64,000 nt of DNA from Pseudomonas sp. gcc21 (GTDB taxonomy: Bacteria; Pseudomonadota; Gammaproteobacteria; Pseudomonadales; Pseudomonadaceae). The first letter of the stretch is position 1. Every line of letters begins with the position of its first letter. Made by a program: the position numbers and the translations under genes. The notes under the pieces are model-generated. The model saw only the letters and a list, made by a program, of their open reading frames with translations, was not told the origin of the DNA and searched no databases. Below are positions 35,677-43,276 of this stretch, in pieces. The stretch spans positions 806,001 to 870,000 of the forward strand of contig NZ_CP051625.1 of assembly GCF_012844345.1 (NCBI RefSeq), written 5' to 3'.

Positions 35677-37962
35677 TCAGAATTCGTAGGCCAGGGTCAG
35701 CCGCGCGTTGCGCCGGTCGCCGATGTAGGCAAACGAGCCGCTACGGTAGGAGGCAAGATAGTAGTCCTCGTTGGTCAGGTTGTTTACGTTCAAGCGAGCC
35801 GACAGGTTCTTGTTGAACTGGTAGTTGGCGAACGCATCGTAAACGGTATAGGAGGGTACATGCCGGTCGCCAGCGGCCGCATCAGGCTGACCTGAATAGA
35901 CCTCGCTGCGGTAGGTGCTTGCTGCGCCCACTGCGAGCTCCGGTGTGAGTTGGTAACGCATTTGTACATAGAGGCTCTTGTCAGCAAACTGGGCCAACGT
36001 TCCGCCTTCGTTTTCCTCGTCCACGCTATCGATGATCTCAGCGTTCATCACCGCCGCACCGACCACGGTGCTCAGCTTATCGGTGATGTTACCGGCTGCG
36101 CTGACTTCGAAGCCGTGGACACGGTTCTTGCCGGTATTCAGGGTGCCTGTCGTTTCATAATCGGCGCCTTCCATGACGTCATCCTTGGTGATGTGGAATG
36201 CAGCAGCGGTCAGCAGCAGTTTCTCATCCATCAAGTTCCACTTGGTGCCGAGTTCGTAGTTCACTGATTTCTCAGGTTTGCTTTCACCGATCAGGTCGGC
36301 GCTGCCGCACAGCCCGCCGTAGCCGCAGTTGCCGCCGACATCCGACTCACCGCCATTGATTTCCGCTGAGGTGCTGTAAGTGGCGTAGACATTGCCGTAC
36401 TGATTGATTTTATAAGTCAGACCGAGGTGGCCATTCCACAATGTATCGGAGTAGTCATATTTGGTCGTTACGCCATCACGCCCGGTTACCAGGTTGGTGT
36501 AATCGAAACGGTCGGCACGGATGCCGGCCGCCAGGATCCACCTGTCGGTGAGATCGATGGTGTCCATCAGCGATACCGAAAGCGTATCAATGGAATAGTC
36601 GGAGGATTTGGCTCCCTTCGCATAACTGCGCTGGAAGAGTTCGTCGATGTCAGCCACTTCGTTGCCGGCCGGGTCGATGATGCAATAGCCCGGCGAGGCG
36701 CCGCCACGGCCAGACAGAACACAGTTGGGCGCGCCATTGTTGGCAATGTCGAATCGACCGTTTTCCACGTCGTGCTTGCTGTACTCGGTACTGAATACGA
36801 ACTGGTTGCGCATGCCGCCGAGTTCAGTATCGAAATACAGGTTGGTGATGTTCGCGAAGTAATCGACCTCCTGCCAACCGTTGTGCGTGCTCAGCCCAAT
36901 GGTGGGTGTGCCTGAGATCAGGTCGGTGTTGCCGCGCGCGCCGGTAACGATGTAGCCGTTCTCGGTGGTGCCGTAGCGCATGGCGTTTTCCAGGCGCAGG
37001 TTATCGGTGAAGTCATAGCCGACGCGGAAGGTCAGGGTTTCGACGTCTGATTCGAGGAAGTCGTTGCGCTGCGCGTAGACCGGGATGTCATCGTTGGGGT
37101 CGTTGTCCGCATCAAGGTAGGAGCCGAGATCAGGCATGTCCTTGGCGTCGAGGTAGTAATAGTCCGCCTTGAAATCGAGTTTGTCAGTTGCCTGCCAGGC
37201 GCCAGCCAGGGCTATACCGTTGCGCTCGCGGTCAGCCGGATCACGGTCCGGCACCTCTTCATAGGCGTGCAGCAGGTTCAGACGTACGGCGACGTCGTCG
37301 CTGATCGCGAGGTTGCTGTCCAGCGTAACGCGGCGGTGGTCGTCAGTGCCGATGCCGCCCTGGATCTTGTTGAAGCTGTACTCTGAGCTGGCCTGTTTCG
37401 TCACGCCGTTGATGGCGCCGCCTGTTGAACCGCGGCCGGCGAATGTCGAACTCGGGCCCTTGGTGATTTCGACCTGTTCCAGCGCGAAGCTTTCACGCGT
37501 AGTCATGCCCGGATCGCGAAGACCATCGACAAATACGTCACTGCGCGCTTCATGGCCGCGGATGACGTATCGATCGCCGAAAGCGTTGCCGTTTTCGCCA
37601 GTACCCAGAGTAATGCCGGGCTGCGCCGCGAGGATTTCCTTCAGGTCGTCCTTGCCGGAGTCCTGAATCTGCGTCTGGGTAAGAACGGTGATGGTCTGCG
37701 GCGTTTCTGCCAGCGGCATCACCTTGCGACGGTCTCCGGAATATTTCGCCTTGTAGGGTGCGCCAGGCTCGGCGTAGGGGTTTGTGTCCAGGGTGCGCTC
37801 TTCGATCTGCAGCGTATCCAGCTCGAAGGTTTCGTCCTCCTGGGCAAAGGCCAACGGAGTACACAGGGCAGCTGAAATACTGATCGCCAGGGCACTGCGG
37901 CCTGTCAGGGCAGGGCGCGCGGTTGCGCGCAGGGTCATGGGTCGCAAGGTTTTCGCAGACAT
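35677..37962 (-). CDS. TonB-dependent catecholate-siderophore-type receptor
   Basis: 761-residue outer-membrane receptor. A signal peptide (SALAISISAALCTPLAFAQ, ending near residue 40) is followed by a TonB-box-like FELDTLQIEE, a plug domain with ETPQTITVLTQTQIQDSGKD, VDGLRDPGM and the EQVEITKGPSSTFAGRGSTGG motif, then a 22-strand barrel ending YIGDRRNARLTLAYEF with terminal Phe. The plug and the piuC neighbour resemble Fiu/PiuA receptors for catecholates, but siderophore identity is not settled by sequence. It is cotranscribed with its own TonB-ExbB-ExbD1-ExbD2, 23 bases after tonB. Import would be powered by that system. Confidence 0.93.
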   Translation of the reverse strand: MSAKTLRPMTLRATARPALTGRSALAISISAALCTPLAFAQEDETFELDTLQIEERTLDTNPYAEPGAPYKAKYSGDRRKVMPLAETPQTITVLTQTQIQDSGKDDLKEILAAQPGITLGTGENGNAFGDRYVIRGHEARSDVFVDGLRDPGMTTRESFALEQVEITKGPSSTFAGRGSTGGAINGVTKQASSEYSFNKIQGGIGTDDHRRVTLDSNLAISDDVAVRLNLLHAYEEVPDRDPADRERNGIALAGAWQATDKLDFKADYYYLDAKDMPDLGSYLDADNDPNDDIPVYAQRNDFLESDVETLTFRVGYDFTDNLRLENAMRYGTTENGYIVTGARGNTDLISGTPTIGLSTHNGWQEVDYFANITNLYFDTELGGMRNQFVFSTEYSKHDVENGRFDIANNGAPNCVLSGRGGASPGYCIIDPAGNEVADIDELFQRSYAKGAKSSDYSIDTLSVSLMDTIDLTDRWILAAGIRADRFDYTNLVTGRDGVTTKYDYSDTLWNGHLGLTYKINQYGNVYATYSTSAEINGGESDVGGNCGYGGLCGSADLIGESKPEKSVNYELGTKWNLMDEKLLLTAAAFHITKDDVMEGADYETTGTLNTGKNRVHGFEVSAAGNITDKLSTVVGAAVMNAEIIDSVDEENEGGTLAQFADKSLYVQMRYQLTPELAVGAASTYRSEVYSGQPDAAAGDRHVPSYTVYDAFANYQFNKNLSARLNVNNLTNEDYYLASYRSGSFAYIGDRRNARLTLAYEF

Positions 37963-37985
37963 TTTCGTTCAGTCCTTATGGGTGT

Positions 37986-38858
37986 CTATCGGGTGATGAG
38001 GGAGTACTCAACGGGAACAGCCAGGGAGATCCGATCGCGTCCCATCGAATCCGGGATGGGCGGTAGCGGTTCAGCCTTGGCCAGCATGTCGAGCGCAGCC
38101 TGGTCCAGCCCGGCATTGCCGGAGCTTTTCTTGATGGATGCGCTCAGAACCTGTCCGTCGCGGTCGATGGAAAACTGCAGGACAACGGTGCCCTGGATCT
38201 TTTCCTTCTTCAGGTGCGGCGGGTATTCCTTGTGTTGATTCAGCCAACCCATCAGGTCAGCGAAATAGCTCTTGGCATCCCCCTTGTTGCCACCGGCCTG
38301 TCGCGTCGACTCTCGTCCGGTTGCGCGGGTAGTTGCGACGGTGCTGGGCTTGCGAGGCTCGGCGGACGGCGCCTGCACATCGGCTGGCCTGGATGGTGAC
38401 TGCGGTTCGGCGGTCTCTGGCTTGCTCTCGGGCAATGCCGTCTGCGTATGGGAAACCTTGATGTCCGCCACATCAGGCGCGGGTTTGGTGACGGGTTTGA
38501 TCTCGGGGCTGGGCTTGGGCTTGGGCTTGGGCTCGGGCGTGGGCTTGGGTTTGGGCTTGGGCGTAGGCGCAGGCTGAACAACTGGCTCTGCTTTCGGTTC
38601 GGGCTCTGGTGCGGACTCCGGCTCGGTTTGGGGTGCCGGCTCGTTGCTCGGTTCGACTGTTTCCGACGGTTCCGGTGCAGTCTGGTCAACAGCCTCTGCG
38701 TAACTGCCGGCCATTCCCAGGCCCACTTCCAGCCCGAACTCGCCTTCGTCCTGGGCTGAGCTGACTGTTTCAGTTGAGCGAGTGGCCAGAGCCACAGCGA
38801 AACCAATATGCAAAGCCAGAGCGGCGGTCAGGGCGGCGATCCAGGTGCGCGCTGTCAT
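37986..38858 (-). CDS. tonB: TonB energy-transducing protein
   Basis: 290 residues from the ATG at 38858, which overlaps the exbD2 stop by one base (TGATG); a longer frame exists upstream but is a shadow over exbD2. N-terminal anchor [15 protein letters not shown] (about 9-24). A long Pro/Lys/Glu-rich periplasmic stretch has [20 protein letters not shown] repeats (about 110-130). The C-terminal TonB domain is [20 protein letters not shown] with [20 protein letters not shown], followed by [10 protein letters not shown]. TonB carries energy from ExbB/ExbD to the receptor encoded next. Its stator and receptor genes lie on both sides. Confidence 0.92.
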   Translation of the reverse strand: MTARTWIAALTAALALHIGFAVALATRSTETVSSAQDEGEFGLEVGLGMAGSYAEAVDQTAPEPSETVEPSNEPAPQTEPESAPEPEPKAEPVVQPAPTPKPKPKPTPEPKPKPKPSPEIKPVTKPAPDVADIKVSHTQTALPESKPETAEPQSPSRPADVQAPSAEPRKPSTVATTRATGRESTRQAGGNKGDAKSYFADLMGWLNQHKEYPPHLKKEKIQGTVVLQFSIDRDGQVLSASIKKSSGNAGLDQAALDMLAKAEPLPPIPDSMGRDRISLAVPVEYSLITR

Positions 38859-39277
38859 CACTCGGCCTCGCTGTACAGGGAATGCAGCGTGATCGTGCTG
38901 ACGCCGAGTTCGCGGAGCAGTGTGAATACCTTGTCCAGCTCGCTTGCAGTGGCATCGCGATCGGCTCGCAGCGATACGCGCACGGCGCTTTCCTCGCTGG
39001 CTAAGGAATTCAGTCGTCGTTCGAGGGTGTCTGGGTCGACCGTCACTCCATCGAGCATCAGCGCGCCGTTCACCTTCATCGACAGCTCGATTTCCGCAGG
39101 CTCCAGAGCCAGGCGGCTTATTGAACTCGGTGGACGAATGTCCGCATCCTGCGGCTGAGCGATCTGGCCTGCGACCATGAAAAAAATGAGGAGCAGGAAG
39201 ACGATATTGATCAGCGGAATAAGGCTGTCGTCCGCGGAACGTAATCCGCGACGGGACATCAGGGTTGGCTCGCGCAT
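38858..39277 (-). CDS. exbD2: ExbD-family protein 2 with Asn at the proton-path site
   Basis: 139 residues. One N-terminal membrane helix contains [17 protein letters not shown] (about 18-34), then a periplasmic domain ([32 protein letters not shown] at the end) that fits ExbD/TolR. At the position where ExbD has the essential Asp (E. coli D25) this protein has Asn24 (AAT), so it should not carry protons itself. It is the second of two adjacent exbD genes; the first keeps the Asp. I infer a mixed ExbD dimer, one active and one structural or regulatory subunit. It starts 2 bases after exbD1 stops. Confidence 0.88.
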   Translation of the reverse strand: MREPTLMSRRGLRSADDSLIPLINIVFLLLIFFMVAGQIAQPQDADIRPPSSISRLALEPAEIELSMKVNGALMLDGVTVDPDTLERRLNSLASEESAVRVSLRADRDATASELDKVFTLLRELGVSTITLHSLYSEAE

Positions 39278-39279
39278 GG

Positions 39280-39696
39280 TCAGCGTCCGCCCCCTTCGTT
39301 GGCACCGGGTGAGGCGACGCCGCCCATGGTGACGGCCACACCCAACCGCTTGAGTTCTTCGAGGCGGCTGATAATGAGCTGTACGCGGGTATCTGCTTCC
39401 GGTAGCAGTATCAGCGTGCTGTCCGCGGCAAATGCAGCAGGCGATACGTCTTGAGTTGCGCCTATTTCCAGTGAGCCATCGGCCAGACGCATCGAGCCAT
39501 CGGCGCGCAGAACCAGCATCAGCGGCTGGCTATCGACAGGTTCATCTGTGCTCACCGGTGAATGAAAATCCACCGCTTTCCACTGGCTGAACGTGGAGGT
39601 AAGCATGAAGAACATCAGCAGAATGAACACCACGTCGATCAACGCCGTGAGGCTGATCTTGCGTGACCTGCGGTTGTATAGGGCGGCGGGTTGCAT
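39280..39696 (-). CDS. exbD1: ExbD-family protein 1
   Basis: 138 residues with a single membrane helix ([21 protein letters not shown], about 16-36) carrying Asp21, the proton-path residue of ExbD/TolR/MotB-type stators. The periplasmic part is short, with [17 protein letters not shown] and [22 protein letters not shown]. The ATG shares a base with the exbB stop (TGATG), so the pair is coupled. It forms the proton channel with ExbB. The C-terminal ANEGGGR tail is Gly rich and unusual. Confidence 0.91.
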   Translation of the reverse strand: MQPAALYNRRSRKISLTALIDVVFILLMFFMLTSTFSQWKAVDFHSPVSTDEPVDSQPLMLVLRADGSMRLADGSLEIGATQDVSPAAFAADSTLILLPEADTRVQLIISRLEELKRLGVAVTMGGVASPGANEGGGR

Positions 39697-40364
39697 CAGG
39701 CAAGCTTCAGGTGGGATTTGGCATCCACCGCCGCGGTGCTGCGTGCTGTATCCAGGCTCAGGAGATGCTCCAGATCGTTCTGGATCACGCCCGCCTGAAA
39801 CTCGACACGGCGTTCCAGCCAGCTATGTACCAGGGAGACAGGAATCGCTACGCCGAGCCCGACGGCGGTGGTAAGCAGCGCTACCCAAATCCCTCCCGAA
39901 AGAACCGCGGGATTCACCTGTTCACCGGCAGCTTCCATCGCCTGAAAGGCTTCGATCATGCCCAACACGGTGCCCAGCAGCCCCAGCAATGGCGCCACGG
40001 TGGCGATGACTTCGAGAATCCGCAGGTATCGGCCCAGGTCAGAGATGACCTGTCTCGCCTGGCGCATCACTTCCTGAGACAGCGCGTCGCCGTGCAGCTT
40101 GCCCTGGTCGATCAGCTGCAAAGCCTGTGCGATCAGATGTGCACGGGGCGCACGCCGGCCTTTAACCAGGACCAGCGCTTGCGAATGTTCGCCATTGGCG
40201 AAGTGAGAAATTGCTTGCTTAACGACTGCGTCGCCGCCGTCGCGCATGCTCCAGAACTGAGCCAGCTTTACTAGCGCGACGGTAAGCGCAACGATCGAGA
40301 AGAGCGTTAAAACCCAAACGACTGGGCCGCCAAGGGACAGGATATGCAGAGCTGGAGCGAGCAT
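39696..40364 (-). CDS. exbB: ExbB/MotA/TolQ proton-channel protein
   Basis: 222 residues from the ATG at 40364 (MLAPALHILSLGGPVVWVL), with AGGAT about 11 bases upstream; a TTG three codons earlier is possible. Three membrane helices: about 10-35, then a large cytoplasmic loop with GYRRAPRAHLI-like KGRRAPRAHLIAQALQ and EVMRQARQVISDLGRYLRIL, then VIATVAPLLGLLGTVLGMI and SGGIWVALLTTAVGLGVAIP. TVAPLLGLLGTV is the ExbB/MotA signature. First gene of the seven-gene iron operon, directly behind a Fur-like site. Confidence 0.92.
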   Translation of the reverse strand: MLAPALHILSLGGPVVWVLTLFSIVALTVALVKLAQFWSMRDGGDAVVKQAISHFANGEHSQALVLVKGRRAPRAHLIAQALQLIDQGKLHGDALSQEVMRQARQVISDLGRYLRILEVIATVAPLLGLLGTVLGMIEAFQAMEAAGEQVNPAVLSGGIWVALLTTAVGLGVAIPVSLVHSWLERRVEFQAGVIQNDLEHLLSLDTARSTAAVDAKSHLKLA

Positions 40365-40383
40365 GCGTGTCAATCCTAATCAA

Positions 40384-40402
40384 AATGAGAAGAATTCGCA
40401 TT
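40384..40402 (-). promoter_or_regulatory. Fur box in front of the exbB-tonB-receptor operon
   Basis: AATGAGAAGAATTCGCATT matches the common gammaproteobacterial Fur site AATGAGAATGATTCTCATT at 16 of 19 positions and is an imperfect palindrome. It lies 20 bases upstream of the exbB ATG, overlapping where a promoter must be. Iron-bound Fur would repress the whole operon. Consensus taken from memory. Confidence 0.7.
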
Positions 40403-40480
40403 CTACTTAATAGGGCGGACTCTGCAACAAATCTTTACGTTTGGCACTACCGGTGCCCCGGTAATGCCAACTGCGTCGCA

Positions 40481-40963
40481 TCACTCCGCGACTGTTACAG
40501 ACGGCAGGACCGGGCGGGCCAGGCTGACTTTCTCGGTGGGTGCCATAACGGTCGCAACCCCCTCAACAACCTTCTTGCCATCCTGATTGAACACCGGTGT
40601 GGCGATCCGGACGCGGTTCTTAGGCAGCTTTTCAAGCACTTCGAGATCAATACGAATCTCGTCACCCAGGCGTACCGGACGAAGGAAACTCAGTTCCTGA
40701 CCTATATAGATGGAGCCGGGACCGGGGAGCTCACACGCGATGGTGGCGGAGATGAACGACCCGGCGAGCATGCCGTGGGCAATCCGACCCTTGAAAGGCG
40801 TTGTTGCGGCGAAGGCTTCGTCCAGATGGACCGGGTTCACATCACCGGACACTTCGGCAAACAGAATCAGGTCACGCTCTGTGACCGTGTGGGTAACGCT
40901 GGCCTTGTCGCCAACCGAGAGTTCGTCATAGGTGCGGTTTTCGAGCATTTGCATGAGTGGCAT
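40481..40963 (-). CDS. phaJ: MaoC-family (R)-specific enoyl-CoA hydratase
   Basis: 160-residue hot-dog dehydratase of the PhaJ/MaoC type. The Asp-His dyad is in FAEVSGDVNPVHLDEAFA (hydratase-2 motif), followed by GRIAHGMLAGSFISATIACELPGPGSIYIGQELSFLRPV. It hydrates 2-enoyl-CoA to (R)-3-hydroxyacyl-CoA, which can feed polyhydroxyalkanoate synthesis or be part of beta-oxidation salvage. Several Met codons cluster at the start (residues 1, 4, 6), so the exact start is open. It is divergent from fadD2, and in Pseudomonas a phaJ gene often neighbours fadD2/fadD1. Confidence 0.87.
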   Translation of the reverse strand: MPLMQMLENRTYDELSVGDKASVTHTVTERDLILFAEVSGDVNPVHLDEAFAATTPFKGRIAHGMLAGSFISATIACELPGPGSIYIGQELSFLRPVRLGDEIRIDLEVLEKLPKNRVRIATPVFNQDGKKVVEGVATVMAPTEKVSLARPVLPSVTVAE

Positions 40964-41220
40964 TCCAGGTGGTGGTTTCGAATGAATCCTGCCGATGTAG
41001 GCGGCGAGGGCGATGAGTCAATTCTACCGCAGTTGCAACTTGTAACCGCAGCTGTCAACAGGGTTGGCGGAGCCCGGTGCAGATGCCATATTCATGTTGC
41101 TGATGAAGCAGATCTGTAATTTGCACCAAACCGAGTTACTGGTAGTTTGCTGAGCACAGTTGCGCCCGCTCGATCGCTGTAGGCCGCGAAATAAACCAAT
41201 CAGGAGAGAGGACAAGAATA

Positions 41221-42903
41221 ATGGATGCAGCATTCTGGGAAGATAAACGGCCCGCCGGCGTCCCTAACGATATAGACCTTAGCCAATACAGCTCCATAAT
41301 TGATGTGTTTGAGCGCTCTTGTAATAAGTATGCCGAGCGTCCCGCCTTCACGTGTATGGGCACTACGATTACCTATGGTGAGCTGGAAAAACAGGCCGGG
41401 GCCTTTGCCAGCTATCTGCAGAATCACACGGATCTTCAACCGGGTGATCGCATCGCTATTCAGATGCCGAACGTGTTGCAGTTTCCTGTGGCGGTGTTTG
41501 GGGCGATTCGCGCTGGTCTGGTAGTGGTGAATACCAATCCGCTGTATACCGCGCGGGAGATGCGGCATCAGTTCACCGATTCGGGCGCCAAGGCCCTTGT
41601 GTATATGAACGTGTTTGGCCATCTGGTCGAGCAGGTACTGCCCGATACCGAGATCAAGCATCTCTTCGAAGCGCGCATGGGTGACATGCTGCCCACGCTC
41701 AAGGGAGCCCTGACCAACCTTGCGGTTAAACATGTGCGCAAGCTGGTGCCGGAATACAAGCTGCCTCAAGCAGTCTCGTTCAAGGCTGCTCTGGCCCGCA
41801 GCAAGGGCAATTCGCCTCGCCAGGTCGGCAAAACCATGGACGATGTTGCGGTTCTGCAATACACCGGCGGCACCACCGGCCCCTCCAAGGGCGCCATGTT
41901 GACGCACCGTAACCTGGTCGCCAACATGCTGCAGGTCTACGCCAACATGCAGCAGCTCAACAAGAACGGCGAGAAGATCATGAACGACTCAGGGGAGGTC
42001 ATTATCGCGCCCCTGCCGCTGTATCACATCTTCGCCTTTACCGTGAACCTGATGTGCATGATGGTCGCCGGTCACCATAACGTGCTCATTACCAACCCGC
42101 GGGATATTCCCGGTTTCGTGCGGGAGCTGAAGAAATGGAAGTTCTCTTCAATGGTCGGGCTGAATACGCTTTTCGTGGCCCTGATGGACCATCCCGAGTT
42201 CGACCAGATTGATTTCTCCAATCTGAAAGGCACTACCTCTGGCGGCACCGCGCTGGTCAAGGCAACCGCCGACCGCTGGGAAAAGAAAACAGGCAAGGGT
42301 ATTGGCGAGGGCTATGGTTTGACCGAATGCTCCCCGGTTGTATGCTCCAGCCCAAGCGATGGTCTGCAGCGCCTCGGCTATGTCGGTCTGCCGGTACCGG
42401 GCACCGCGCTGAAAACCATTGATGACGATGGCAACGAAACGGCTATCGGTGAGCGTGGCGAGCTGTGCGTCAAGGGCCCGCAGGTGATGCTTGGATATTG
42501 GGAGCGGCCTGATGCCACTGCCGAGGCCATCGAGGATGGCTGGCTGAAGACCGGTGATATCGCCATCATCGAGGACGACGGTTTCGTACGCATCGTGGAT
42601 CGGAAAAAGGATCTGGTGATCGTGTCCGGCTTCAACGTGTACCCGAACGAGATTGAAGATGTTGTGGCGGCTCACCCGAAGGTGGCCAATGCGGCTGTTA
42701 TCGGTGTGCCAGACGAGAAGTCCGGCGAGGCGGTCAAGCTTTTCGTAGTGCCCAACTCACCGGATCTGACAATCGAAGAGCTCAAGGCGTACTGCAAGGA
42801 GAACTTCACCGGCTACAAGGTGCCCCGGCATTACGAGCTGCGCGACTCTCTGCCTATGACGCCAGTGGGCAAAATTCTGCGCCGCGAACTGCGCGGCCAG
42901 TGA
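41221..42903 (+). CDS. fadD2: long-chain fatty-acid-CoA ligase FadD2
   Basis: 560-residue acyl-CoA synthetase. Start MDAAFWEDKRPAGVPNDIDL with GGAGAGAGG upstream. AMP-binding motif VLQYTGGTTGPSKGAMLTH near 212-230, VGLNTLFVALMDHP, GEGYGLTECSPVVCS, GERGELCVKGPQVMLGYW, and the C-terminal GFNVYPNEIEDVVAAHPKV and PMTPVGKILRRELRG. It activates exogenous fatty acids at the inner face of the membrane for beta-oxidation. First of two tandem fadD genes, in the order seen in P. aeruginosa (PA3300 then PA3299). A terminator-like hairpin separates it from fadD1, so each may have its own promoter. Confidence 0.93.
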   Translation: MDAAFWEDKRPAGVPNDIDLSQYSSIIDVFERSCNKYAERPAFTCMGTTITYGELEKQAGAFASYLQNHTDLQPGDRIAIQMPNVLQFPVAVFGAIRAGLVVVNTNPLYTAREMRHQFTDSGAKALVYMNVFGHLVEQVLPDTEIKHLFEARMGDMLPTLKGALTNLAVKHVRKLVPEYKLPQAVSFKAALARSKGNSPRQVGKTMDDVAVLQYTGGTTGPSKGAMLTHRNLVANMLQVYANMQQLNKNGEKIMNDSGEVIIAPLPLYHIFAFTVNLMCMMVAGHHNVLITNPRDIPGFVRELKKWKFSSMVGLNTLFVALMDHPEFDQIDFSNLKGTTSGGTALVKATADRWEKKTGKGIGEGYGLTECSPVVCSSPSDGLQRLGYVGLPVPGTALKTIDDDGNETAIGERGELCVKGPQVMLGYWERPDATAEAIEDGWLKTGDIAIIEDDGFVRIVDRKKDLVIVSGFNVYPNEIEDVVAAHPKVANAAVIGVPDEKSGEAVKLFVVPNSPDLTIEELKAYCKENFTGYKVPRHYELRDSLPMTPVGKILRRELRGQ

Positions 42904-42918
42904 TTTTCGCAGGTGACA

Positions 42919-42960
42919 GCTGCCCATCGTCCGGCTTCCGGCGATGGGCAGCGTTGTTTT
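42919..42960 (+). terminator. terminator-like hairpin after fadD2
   Basis: Perfect 11-bp inverted repeat GCTGCCCATCG / CGATGGGCAGC (42919-42929 and 42942-42952) with CCGG/CCGG extending the stem, then GTTGTTTT. The T-run is interrupted. It starts 16 bases after the fadD2 stop. Confidence 0.65.
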
Positions 42961-43276
42961 CAAGCCCCAGGTTCTGCGTCGGGGCGGCAGGGCAGCCTTC
43001 AAGCAAACGTCTTTCCTCCAGACTGACAGTGCTGGCCTGTTGGCCGGTAAACCTTTTTATCCCCGTCAACGCCAGCTTTTTTGCCTACTGTCACAACGCC
43101 AAACAAGGGAAATTGAGTTACTGGTCGCGCTATAGAAAAACTGCTAATCTTCGGCCACTTTTCGACTCAATTGGGCCAAATATTCATATTTGAATCGAAA
43201 GTCACATCATTGCGGAAACCCAAAAAAAGCGAATCGGCTGTGGCATGACCGGTCGAGCTAAGGAGCGGGGCATCTA
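42961..43276 (+). promoter_or_regulatory. upstream region of fadD1
   Basis: 316 bases between the fadD2 hairpin and fadD1 with no supported gene. A candidate promoter element TTGAGT with TATAGA about 14 bases on was noticed but spacing is poor. The 11-mer GAGTTACTGGT (43115-43125) also occurs upstream of fadD2 (41133-41143). No PsrA-type box was recognised. Confidence 0.4.

Noticed and set aside
37986..39341. 451-residue version of TonB
   Set aside because: The first 161 residues overlap exbD2 in another frame and have no TonB features; the ATG at 38858 overlapping the exbD2 stop is the natural start.
41126..41148. PsrA-type operator (CAAAC...GTTTG) upstream of fadD2
   Set aside because: The 5-base arms are 13 bases apart, unlike the short spacing of PsrA sites.
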